Made by a program: the position numbers and the translations under genes
The notes under the pieces: generated by a model
Database searches by the model: none
What the model was told of the DNA's origin: nothing
The model's input: the letters and a program-made list of their open reading frames with translations, nothing else
Origin: Thermoplasmata archaeon
Lineage (GTDB): Archaea > Thermoplasmatota > Thermoplasmata > WALJ01
Length of the DNA: 5,274 bases
Assembly: GCA_015522885.1 (NCBI GenBank)
Contig: WALJ01000210.1
Coordinates: forward strand, 1 to 5,274
Reading direction: 5' to 3'
Shown: positions 1 to 5,124 of the stretch, piece by piece
How the letters are laid out: each line of letters opens with the position of its first letter
How positions within the stretch are numbered: the stretch's first letter is position 1

Positions 1-1
1 G

Positions 2-250
2 CTGAACACGCTCTTCATAATGGGCCTTTCCGACGAAGGGGACAGGGAAAGAATGGGGAGCGCTTCCAAGCAGGACCTGAGCGCCCTCCGCAACGAGATG
101 AAATCACTGAACGTCGGCGAGGCGATAGTGAGTTCACCGTTCGCTCCTTTCGCAATACCCCTGAAGATTTTTGATTTCGATGTCCTCGCACGGGAATATC
201 CCGAAGATAGTGAAAGGACGAGAATAGAACACGACGACGGATTCGCGTGA
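2..250 (+). CDS. C-terminal part of a HerA/FtsK-superfamily ATPase (5' end outside the window)
   Basis: An open frame enters from the left edge and ends with TGA at 248-250, giving 82 C-terminal residues. Seen: a segment starting LNTLFIMGLSDEGDRERM, then SLNVGEAIVSSPF around fragment residues 36-46, then a short beta strand (IPLKIFDFD) and a charged tail. Family knowledge: this matches the end of HerA-type hexameric DNA translocases (COG0433). There the strand after the arginine-finger region is followed by a 'D...' helix, and a 'lpsL..GEAiv.G' turn precedes the last strand. In archaea HerA usually works with the nuclease NurA in DNA-end resection, and related proteins occur in defence modules. 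Walker motifs and any partner gene lie outside the window, so the subfamily cannot be assigned. The first ATG in frame (position 20) is internal to the domain and is unlikely to be the start. The gene is convergent with the next one. Confidence 0.68.
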   Translation: MNTLFIMGLSDEGDRERMGSASKQDLSALRNEMKSLNVGEAIVSSPFAPFAIPLKIFDFDVLAREYPEDSERTRIEHDDGFA

Positions 251-326
251 ATTCGCGGATTTCTCTTTGCTTATCATACTTCCGCTCGTGTCCACGGTCT
301 CTCTGGTGTTCGGGCGATAATAGCGT

Positions 327-3300
327 CTACGCTGTTCCATCCGTGAAATCCATTAGCCTCTTTTCCCACCATTTCATTCCGTTCTCTCTGAATACGGCGA
401 GCGCCTCTTCCGTGAACTCACGCCCCCGCTCTCCGAGAACCATTCCGAGCCAGCCGAGGCTCTTCGCCATATCTCCCTTCCGTCCCATCTCCCTGGATAT
501 GGCAGCGCTCTTTTTCAGATATTCTTTGGCTTTCTTAGTATCGCCTTTATCGTATGAAAGCATGCCTTTTATTCGAAGAATCCAGGCATCCATCTCCCTG
601 ATTTTCAGTTGACCTAAAATATCCTGTATCCTGCTGCAGCATTGCTCAACTCCGTCCGGATTGCCCGTATAAAGGTAGAGTTCGGAAAGAGAGCACAGGT
701 TGTATGCCACCATCCGTTTGTTATCGACCTCCTCGCTAAGTTTGAGACTTTTTTTAAGGAATTCCTCCCCTTTTTTACCGTCTCCCTCAAGAGTATGCGC
801 CCTTCCCATGCCGTTCAGAGCCTCTGCAATTCCTTCCCTGTCCCCCATCTCTTCCTTTATCTTCAGAGCCTTCGAATACAGTTCCATGCTCTTCTTTGCA
901 TCTCCGAGTTCGAGATATGCCATCCCCATGGATATCATCGACGAAGCGACCCCGTCCCTGTCACCTATCTTCTCCCGGATGTCCATGGCTTTGCGGAAAT
1001 ACTCCAAGGATCCCCTGTATTCCCCCTTTTCCAGGTGTATCATCCCGATATTGTTCAGCGACATGGCGGTTCCCCAGCGGTCCCCTATCTTCTCCCTTAT
1101 TTCGAGGGACTTTTTGAAGTAATCCATGGCCTCGTCGTATTCGCCGCTCTCGCTCTTCACGACACCCAGATTGCTGAGAAACATGGCGGTTCCCCAGCGG
1201 TCCCCTATCTTCTCCCTTATCTTCAGGGCTTCTCTAAAGTATTCCGCGGCCTTGTCGTACTCCCCGAGACGGACATGCACCACACCCATATTGTTCAGTG
1301 ACATCGCCTTGCCGGACAGCTTGCCCGCATCCAGAGCCTTCTTGTAGTTTTCTAGCGCCTTGTCGTACTCCCCGTTGCTGTAATAGATGTTGCCAAGCGC
1401 CCTTATGGGTGTTGATATCTCCTCTGCCTCGGCACCGTGTTTTTTCAGGCATTCTATGGATTTTTCAAAGGAGAGCCTGGCCCTGTCATACTCTCCCTTC
1501 CTGTAAAGTACGTTCCCCTCGGAAAGATGTATCCTGCCTATCTCTATCCCCTCTGCAATCTCTTTCGCCCGTTCCAGAACTTTCAGGGCCTCATCGTATT
1601 CGCTCATATGCTCGTACGCCTCAGATATTTTTCTGAGGATTCTAGATTTTTCGGGCCGTTCTGAGATTTCCTCCGCTTCTTTAAGACTCTCTATCGCCTC
1701 CTCATATTTCCCTATGATAATGTAGACCTCTCCGAGCATCTCCAAGGCTTTCCGCCTCTCCTCCTTCCACCTGCCGCCCTTCGCCAGTTCCAGCACATGA
1801 GAGAGTTCTCTCACCGCTTCTTCATTGGAATACTTGTTCTTCGCTTCTTCGGCGGCCTTCAACAGGTTCGGTATCGCCTTTTCCGGTATGCCTGCCATGT
1901 AATAATGGTAGCCGAGCATGGAATGGTCCGGGGATTCGGGATACATATCTTCGAGTGATTGTGCGGCCATCTCGTGATAGGCCTGAGCCATCTCGCGCCC
2001 CATGTCTTCGTAAAGGACCTCTCTTATCTTCGGATTTTCGAACCTGTATTTCCCGTCCCTTTCCTCTATGAGATTTTCATGCCTCTCCAGTCTTCTGAGC
2101 TCCTTCAGAACCTCTATCCTGCGCTTCCCCAGCATTCCGGACAGCATGCTACCCGTGAATTCCTGGCCTAAGACCGATGCCGCTTCGAGGAGTTCGATCT
2201 CATCTTCGGACAGCTTTTCAATCCTGTTCCGTATCATTTCACGGATTTTTTTCGGTGTTTCCAGCCTACCGATTTCTTCACTCCTTATGCCTTCCTTAAT
2301 TTCTTTTGCAATCATGTCCAGCATTTCGGAGGCAAAAAGCGGATTTCCGCCGCTTTCCTCAAAAACCTTTTTCACAATCATATCGGAATTCTCAATGCCC
2401 GACATCCTCTTCTTCACCATTTCCCCGATAGCCTCTCTTCCGAGAGGCCGGAGTTTTATTTCATCGACAAGATCTTCCATGTTCATCTGCCCCAGAGCCT
2501 CGAAAAGGCCGGAGTTCTCACGGGCCTCGGACTCGCGGTATGTGCCCACGAGAAACACCTTTGCATCCCGTATGTTCCTCGAAATATACTGGATTAAAGC
2601 AATGCTGGAGCTGTCAGCCCACTGCATATCCTCAATCACGAGCAGAATGGGTGTTTTTTCCGAATTTCTCAGAAGAGCCAGTGTGACGTTCTCCATTATC
2701 GTTCCCTTTTTCAGCTTCGGGTCGGATATTGAGTAGTCCACTCCCACATATTTCCCAGATTTCAACAGGGACTCTATTATCTCTCTGGCCCCTCTTATGC
2801 TTTCCATATCGTTATTCCAGTCTCTGAGCACTTCCCCGTATTCCCTATGCACTCTTTTCAGTGCCTCTTTCATGTCTTCCAGAAGAATCTCGTTCTCTCT
2901 GCCCGAAATCACGGTGGCCATGGAACACACATCGCCACGCTCCATGATTATTCGCATTCCACCGTAACCGAGAACGTTGAGCGCTCCTTCTCCTGCCATC
3001 GTCTTGAGAGAATCCTTTACGAAATAACTGACCGCTGTTAACATACCTGTGAATATATCTCCATCCATCTCGGATTCCTCTCTTTCCACGGACGTGAGAA
3101 GTATGCCGCTGTTAGCTATGAGAAATATGCTCTCAATCCTCGGTGGTGCCGGGCCTTCGAAAAGATGAGAGATTTCAAGAGGCTCGAGGGCCTTCTCCAA
3201 TGGCATATACGGCTTGGAATACTCCGGAAAGCACCAGCCTCTCATCACCCTAAAACCTCTCTTCTCCGCCTTCTCCGAGAGCCGGTTGCAGAGAGCGCTC

Positions 3301-3413
3301 TTCCCCGTACCAGCTTCGCCGGATATAAAGACTGCCTCTCCATTCCCCTCATACGCAGCGGTCAATGCACCTTCGAGCCTCTCGAGTTCATCTTCTCTAT
3401 CCACCATTTCCAT
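327..3413 (-). CDS. AAA_16/STAND-type ATPase with winged-helix-like region and long TPR array; inserted roadblock-like module
   Basis: Complete 1028-residue, predicted cytoplasmic protein. Seen: Walker A GEAGTGKS at 32-39; Walker B ILLVIEDMQWAD at 256-267; a sensor-like strand VFLVGTYRESE at 286-296; a GGNPLF motif at 355-360; a winged-helix-like segment at about 390-470; then about 12 TPR units from 500 to 1020. Six of these TPRs are phased at exactly 40 residues (703-942). Family knowledge: this order fits MalT/COG3899-like STAND ATPases, in which TPRs sense a ligand or partner and the NTPase switches oligomeric state. Residues about 92-205 do not belong to the P-loop core. They look like a separate alpha/beta module (ESIFLIANSGILL, GMLTAVSYFVKDS, LGYGGMRIIMERG), interpreted as roadblock/longin-like. 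No N-terminal effector or DNA-binding domain is visible, so the output is unknown. Start: ATG at 3413 lies about 30 bases after a TATA box, which implies a very short leader; Met3 is an alternative. Confidence 0.93.
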   Translation of the reverse strand: MEMVDREDELERLEGALTAAYEGNGEAVFISGEAGTGKSALCNRLSEKAEKRGFRVMRGWCFPEYSKPYMPLEKALEPLEISHLFEGPAPPRIESIFLIANSGILLTSVEREESEMDGDIFTGMLTAVSYFVKDSLKTMAGEGALNVLGYGGMRIIMERGDVCSMATVISGRENEILLEDMKEALKRVHREYGEVLRDWNNDMESIRGAREIIESLLKSGKYVGVDYSISDPKLKKGTIMENVTLALLRNSEKTPILLVIEDMQWADSSSIALIQYISRNIRDAKVFLVGTYRESEARENSGLFEALGQMNMEDLVDEIKLRPLGREAIGEMVKKRMSGIENSDMIVKKVFEESGGNPLFASEMLDMIAKEIKEGIRSEEIGRLETPKKIREMIRNRIEKLSEDEIELLEAASVLGQEFTGSMLSGMLGKRRIEVLKELRRLERHENLIEERDGKYRFENPKIREVLYEDMGREMAQAYHEMAAQSLEDMYPESPDHSMLGYHYYMAGIPEKAIPNLLKAAEEAKNKYSNEEAVRELSHVLELAKGGRWKEERRKALEMLGEVYIIIGKYEEAIESLKEAEEISERPEKSRILRKISEAYEHMSEYDEALKVLERAKEIAEGIEIGRIHLSEGNVLYRKGEYDRARLSFEKSIECLKKHGAEAEEISTPIRALGNIYYSNGEYDKALENYKKALDAGKLSGKAMSLNNMGVVHVRLGEYDKAAEYFREALKIREKIGDRWGTAMFLSNLGVVKSESGEYDEAMDYFKKSLEIREKIGDRWGTAMSLNNIGMIHLEKGEYRGSLEYFRKAMDIREKIGDRDGVASSMISMGMAYLELGDAKKSMELYSKALKIKEEMGDREGIAEALNGMGRAHTLEGDGKKGEEFLKKSLKLSEEVDNKRMVAYNLCSLSELYLYTGNPDGVEQCCSRIQDILGQLKIREMDAWILRIKGMLSYDKGDTKKAKEYLKKSAAISREMGRKGDMAKSLGWLGMVLGERGREFTEEALAVFRENGMKWWEKRLMDFTDGTA
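1061..1220 (-). repeat. 40-bp exact direct repeat, 120-bp period, inside the TPR-coding region
   Basis: Positions 1061-1100 and 1181-1220 are identical over 40 bp. The period of 120 bp equals one 40-residue TPR, and each copy encodes IREKIGDRWGTAM (residues about 732-744 and 772-784). A diverged third version (IREKIGDRDG) follows at residues 812-821. The identity extends to synonymous positions, which suggests recent unit duplication or gene conversion within the TPR array. Confidence 0.9.
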
Positions 3414-3440
3414 AATCTTCGATAATCCATGACTTTGTCA

Positions 3441-3447
3441 TATATAA
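3441..3447 (-). promoter_or_regulatory. TATA box of the ATPase-TPR gene
   Basis: The minus strand reads TTATATA here. It lies about 26 bases before a transcription start predicted near 3418, which would leave a leader of about five bases before the ATG at 3413. No purine-rich ribosome-binding sequence fits in that space, consistent with archaeal leaderless or near-leaderless initiation. Confidence 0.55.
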
Positions 3448-3465
3448 TGGTAATCCTCATATGCG

Positions 3466-3481
3466 GAGCACAGGAGATTGA
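3466..3481 (-). repeat. 16-nt remnant of a third tRNA-Arg 5' end and leader
   Basis: The 16 bases are identical to 3978-3993, that is, the first four tRNA bases plus 12 bases of 5' flank of the second tRNA copy. The same stretch of the first copy (3690-3705) differs at one base. There is no promoter and no rest of a tRNA; it runs directly into the upstream region of the ATPase-TPR gene. It is best read as the stump of a deleted third tandem tRNA unit. A chance match is unlikely because it sits at the position where the next unit would begin. Confidence 0.6.
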
Positions 3482-3485
3482 AAAA
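3481..3485 (-). terminator. Possible oligo-U terminator after the tRNA-Arg(1)/repeat unit
   Basis: This is a run of five T on the minus strand, downstream of tRNA-Arg(1) and of both palindromes. Archaeal RNA polymerase terminates at such U-tracts, and it is the strongest one between the tRNA and the TATA box of the next gene. The run is short, so the call is tentative. Confidence 0.3.
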
Positions 3486-3495
3486 TAGCATAGAC

Positions 3496-3540
3496 GCTCA
3501 AGCCGGGATGTTCGACGATAGGAGAACATAAGGCTCGAGC
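3496..3540 (-). repeat. Palindromic tRNA-3'-end repeat, copy 1 (minihelix-like)
   Basis: A 45-bp unit. Read on the minus strand it starts GCTCGAGCC, has ATGTTC, a 10-nt loop and GAACAT, and ends with the tRNA-like ATCCCGGCTtGAGC (one base differs from the tRNA). The nine-base arms pair with a single G-U, and the inner ATGTTC/GAACAT arms pair perfectly, so the minus-strand RNA folds into one long hairpin with a small internal loop. On the plus strand the G-U would be an A/C mismatch, which slightly favours the minus strand as the transcribed one. A 20-bp linker follows before copy 2. Confidence 0.82.
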
Positions 3541-3560
3541 GATAGGCAGATAAAACGAGC

Positions 3561-3605
3561 GCTTGAGCCGGGATGTTCGACAATAGAAGAACATAAGGCT
3601 AGAGT
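3561..3605 (-). repeat. Palindromic tRNA-3'-end repeat, copy 2 (degenerate)
   Basis: This is the same 45-bp unit, starting 65 bp from copy 1 and ending 15 bp from the 3' end of tRNA-Arg(1). The inner ATGTTC/GAACAT arms and the 10-nt loop pattern are kept. The outer nine-base arms carry three mismatches, so this copy folds less well than copies 1 and 3. Confidence 0.78.
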
Positions 3606-3619
3606 GCGAACGGAGTGAG

Positions 3620-3693
3620 CGCTCGAGCCGGGATTTGAACCCGGGTATGGAGCTCCGCAGGCTCCCAGGATATCCAAGCTACCCCACTCGAGC
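3620..3693 (-). tRNA. tRNA-Arg (anticodon GCG), intact copy
   Basis: Folding by eye on the minus strand gives: acceptor GCTCGAG/CTCGAGC (7 bp, perfect); U8 and G9; a D arm with A14, G18-G19, A20 and A21 and three good pairs plus a U-U mismatch; an anticodon arm GGAGC/GCTCC with loop CTGCGGA, so U33 and anticodon GCG reading CGC; a four-base variable loop; and a T arm CCGGG-TTCAAAT-CCCGG. The discriminator (3620) is G, and no CCA is encoded. C35 and A20 agree with known arginine identity elements. No anticodon-loop intron is present. It should decode Arg CGC (and CGU after modification or wobble). The promoter lies at 3720-3729. Confidence 0.93.
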
Positions 3694-3719
3694 ACAGGGG
3701 ATTGAGGTAGAACATGCGG

Positions 3720-3729
3720 TATAAAAAGG
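3720..3729 (-). promoter_or_regulatory. Promoter TATA box of tRNA-Arg(1)
   Basis: The minus strand reads CCTTTTTATA, ending 26 bases before G1 of the tRNA (3693), so transcription would begin at or close to the mature 5' end. The same sequence and spacing are conserved in the second copy. Confidence 0.75.
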
Positions 3730-3789
3730 ATTTGGAAAGTAGAGCGCTGTTGTAGTATCATTTATGTTTGAGTTTAACACATAACGAAT

Positions 3790-3834
3790 ACTCGAGCCGG
3801 GATGTTCGACGAGAGGAGAACATGAGGCTCGAGC
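3790..3834 (-). repeat. Palindromic tRNA-3'-end repeat, copy 3
   Basis: This is the third 45-bp unit, 65 bp from the 3' end of the interrupted tRNA copy. The arms GCTCGAGCC and GGCTCGAGT pair over nine positions with a terminal G-U; ATGTTC/GAACAT pair perfectly; the loop is again ten bases. The 20-bp linker towards 3855 is related to the linker between copies 1 and 2. Confidence 0.82.
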
Positions 3835-3854
3835 GATGGATATATAGAACAAAC

Positions 3855-3981
3855 GCTCGAGCCGGAACGAGCACGGTTACGCCCGTGCGAGCAAGACTAT
3901 TTTCGGAGAAAATGGTCGGAGTTTGAACCCGGGTATGGAGCTCCGCAGGCTCCCAGGATATCCAAACTACCCCACTCGAGC
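3855..3981 (-). pseudogene. tRNA-Arg(GCG) copy interrupted in the T-loop by about 54 nt (pseudo-tRNA or intron-bearing)
   Basis: Bases 1-59 of the tRNA (3981 down to 3922) match the intact copy with one change in the D-loop, and the promoter is identical. After TTCAAA the sequence departs for about 54 nt (3868-3921), then resumes as TTCCGGCTCGAGC (3867-3855). Joining the two parts would give a T arm CCGGG-TTCAAAT-TCCGG with one G-U pair and a perfect seven-base acceptor, followed by G73 as in the intact copy. Without removal of the insert the immediate 3' sequence cannot pair with the acceptor 5' strand. Either this is a disrupted gene, or a T-loop (59/60) intron. Non-canonical introns including 59/60 are known in some Crenarchaeota, but I cannot build a convincing bulge-helix-bulge here. 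A third reading is truncation next to an unrelated tRNA-3'-end repeat. Confidence 0.72.
3868..3921. other. 54-nt insert in the tRNA copy, made of two hairpins
   Basis: The insert is almost entirely two stem-loops. One is 3895-3917, with arms GACTATTTTC and GAAAATGGTC, ten pairs with one T-G on the plus strand and a GGA loop. The other is 3871-3888, with arms GCACGG and CCGTGC around a six-base loop. The first stem has a wobble only on the plus strand; on the minus (tRNA) strand that position is a C/A mismatch. I recognise no family for the insert. Confidence 0.7.
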
Positions 3982-4007
3982 ACAGGAGATTGAGGTAGAA
4001 CATGCGG

Positions 4008-4017
4008 TATAAAAAGG
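4008..4017 (-). promoter_or_regulatory. Promoter TATA box of the interrupted tRNA-Arg copy
   Basis: CCTTTTTATA on the minus strand, 26 bases before G1 at 3981, identical to the promoter of the intact copy. Its preservation means the interrupted copy is probably still transcribed, or was disrupted only recently. It lies between the tRNA and the stop codon of the upstream gene at 4052. Confidence 0.7.
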
Positions 4018-4051
4018 ATTTGGAAAGGATGAATCTGGGCGGTATCTATCT

Positions 4052-5083
4052 CTACTGGCAGAGCGCATGATACATAAAATAAACAGGGCCGCTATCTGTA
4101 TCATATGATGTGTATATCACATCATTTCCCAGAATGAAATATTCCCTTCCCGGAGGGACGATATCCGATTCCATATCATTGGTACCTGAACAGTTTATGA
4201 TCGTTTCTTTTCCATCGGTATAGACGAGATATACGGAATCATTCCCGGCATACAATGCAATATCGGAAACCACCGAAACCCGGGCGACATGGGTTGGAGC
4301 GCTCCATGTCAGTGCATCGGATGAATGAACGGACCATATGTCCATATCTTTCCCTGTAAGGGAAGAGTAGGCCATGAAAACCTCGTTTCCTGACGAGGAA
4401 ATGCGAAAATCGAATATGCTTCCCTCTGTTCCGAAACTTCTCACTTCTCCAAGAGCGGGGGATATCTTTGTGTACAACTGCGAGTAGAAAATCGTTCCGT
4501 TGGATTCCCAGAAAAGCATGGTTCCTCTATCCATATGCAGAGGAATGAGATGCTGCCCGACCGCAGTTTTTTCTTCTATTCTCGAGGCATTACTCCATTC
4601 TCCCCGAAAGTCAGCGAGATAATGTGCTCCTTCGAACATATTCCTGTAAACCATGTGTATACCATCAGAATCCGCCCAAAGTTCCGGATAATCACCGGAG
4701 CCGAAAAAAGTGGAATTCGACCATGTGCTTCCGCCATCTGATGTTTTTATATAGAATATCCGCCCGGCTCCACCCCTTTCAGCCCACACAAGAACCGCAC
4801 AGTTCCTCCATGCCGCCCCTCGTATCCCAGGAGAGCCCGATGATGCAATCTCAGTTAAGCTACCTGAATCCCTGTTCCACTCGCATATCTCATATGTATC
4901 AGAGACCCAGAATGCCCGTACACTCCCGTTCATATCGAGCAGCAGGGGACTTGAACCTGCAGAGCTTATTCTCAGAGCCTCGGGCGGCCCCTCTTCCGCC
5001 GGCCCTCTGTAAAAAAATACGATGAATATCGAGAGCGCAAGAATAATCACAACGAGCGCTGAGATGACTTTCCGCCGGTCCAT
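4052..5083 (-). CDS. Membrane-anchored exported protein with sialidase-like (BNR/Asp-box) beta-propeller
   Basis: Complete 343-residue protein. Seen: an N-terminal MDRRK followed by a hydrophobic stretch (about 7-24) with no lipobox cysteine, so a signal anchor or uncleaved signal peptide is likely. The rest has repeating beta-strand blocks such as VRAFWVSD, AVLVWAE, IHMVYRN, TMLFWES, VFMAYSS and VYLVYTD. There is one good Asp-box (TSDGGSTW, 114-121) and one degenerate one (SSDALTW, 254-260). Family knowledge: Asp-boxes mark sialidase/BNR propellers, whose blades alternate strand pairs like these. I do not see the full set of sialidase catalytic residues (arginine triad, Tyr/Glu pair), so enzymatic activity should not be assumed; an outward-facing binding or structural role is equally possible. 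Start: ATG at 5083 sits about 25 bases from a TATA box, hence probably leaderless. It follows dph2 by 41 bp on the same strand. Confidence 0.87.
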   Translation of the reverse strand: MDRRKVISALVVIILALSIFIVFFYRGPAEEGPPEALRISSAGSSPLLLDMNGSVRAFWVSDTYEICEWNRDSGSLTEIASSGSPGIRGAAWRNCAVLVWAERGGAGRIFYIKTSDGGSTWSNSTFFGSGDYPELWADSDGIHMVYRNMFEGAHYLADFRGEWSNASRIEEKTAVGQHLIPLHMDRGTMLFWESNGTIFYSQLYTKISPALGEVRSFGTEGSIFDFRISSSGNEVFMAYSSLTGKDMDIWSVHSSDALTWSAPTHVARVSVVSDIALYAGNDSVYLVYTDGKETIINCSGTNDMESDIVPPGREYFILGNDVIYTSYDTDSGPVYFMYHALCQ

Positions 5084-5104
5084 GGAGGTCGATATCCCGA
5101 TAGC

Positions 5105-5112
5105 TTAAAAAA
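5105..5112 (-). promoter_or_regulatory. TATA box giving a leaderless mRNA for the propeller gene
   Basis: TTTTTTAA on the minus strand lies between the dph2 stop (5125-5127) and the ATG at 5083. Its centre is about 25 bases from the ATG, so the predicted transcription start falls on or next to the A of the start codon. No Shine-Dalgarno sequence precedes the ATG. Confidence 0.5.
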
Positions 5113-5124
5113 CCTGTGGCGGAC

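Larger units (their letters stand above)
3634..4027 (-). repeat. Tandem duplication of promoter plus tRNA-Arg, 288-bp offset
   Basis: Positions 3634-3739 and 3922-4027 align without gaps over 106 bp and differ at only two sites: 3678/3966 in the D-loop and 3699/3987 in the 5' leader. The duplicated block covers TATA box, leader, and tRNA from base 1 to the T-loop. Similarity stops abruptly at T-loop position 59/60 on one side and about ten bases upstream of the TATA box on the other. Outside it, the repeats and the 20-bp linker (3541-3560 against 3835-3854, about 13 of 20 identical) are related but much more diverged. Confidence 0.9.

Noticed and set aside
251..326. Terminator or small RNA in the convergent gap between the first two genes
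   Set aside because: There is only a weak T-rich stretch and a short CGCG...CGCG inverted repeat around 246-259, too little to support a call.
642..1301. 219-residue open frame on the plus strand, and several shorter ones between 247 and 3432
   Set aside because: They lie antisense to the ATPase-TPR gene. The repeated phrases such as HGGSPAVPYLLPY are the reverse frame of its TPR repeats, and their composition is not protein-like.
2068..2736. 222-residue plus-strand open frame rich in Ser, Phe and Ile
   Set aside because: It is antisense to the Walker B/winged-helix part of the ATPase gene, with no recognisable motif and no promoter of its own.
3496..3868. CRISPR array (units with 65-bp spacing)
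   Set aside because: There are only three to five units, the 20-bp linkers are related to each other and not unique, and the unit is a long hairpin containing a tRNA 3' end.
3868..3921. Canonical archaeal intron with bulge-helix-bulge at the T-loop junctions
   Set aside because: The start of the insert pairs with the 3' exon over only about three bases, and no four-pair central helix with two three-base bulges could be drawn. It is therefore kept as an open possibility, not annotated as an intron.
3498..4003. Two minus-strand open frames of 81-87 residues sharing RTSRLE-like phrases
   Set aside because: They read through the tRNA genes and the 45-bp palindromes; the shared residues come from the repeats, not from a protein family.
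4134..4943. Plus-strand open frames of 68-133 residues between 4535 and 5025
   Set aside because: They are antisense to the propeller gene, whose minus-strand frame has a signal anchor, Asp-box and TATA box.
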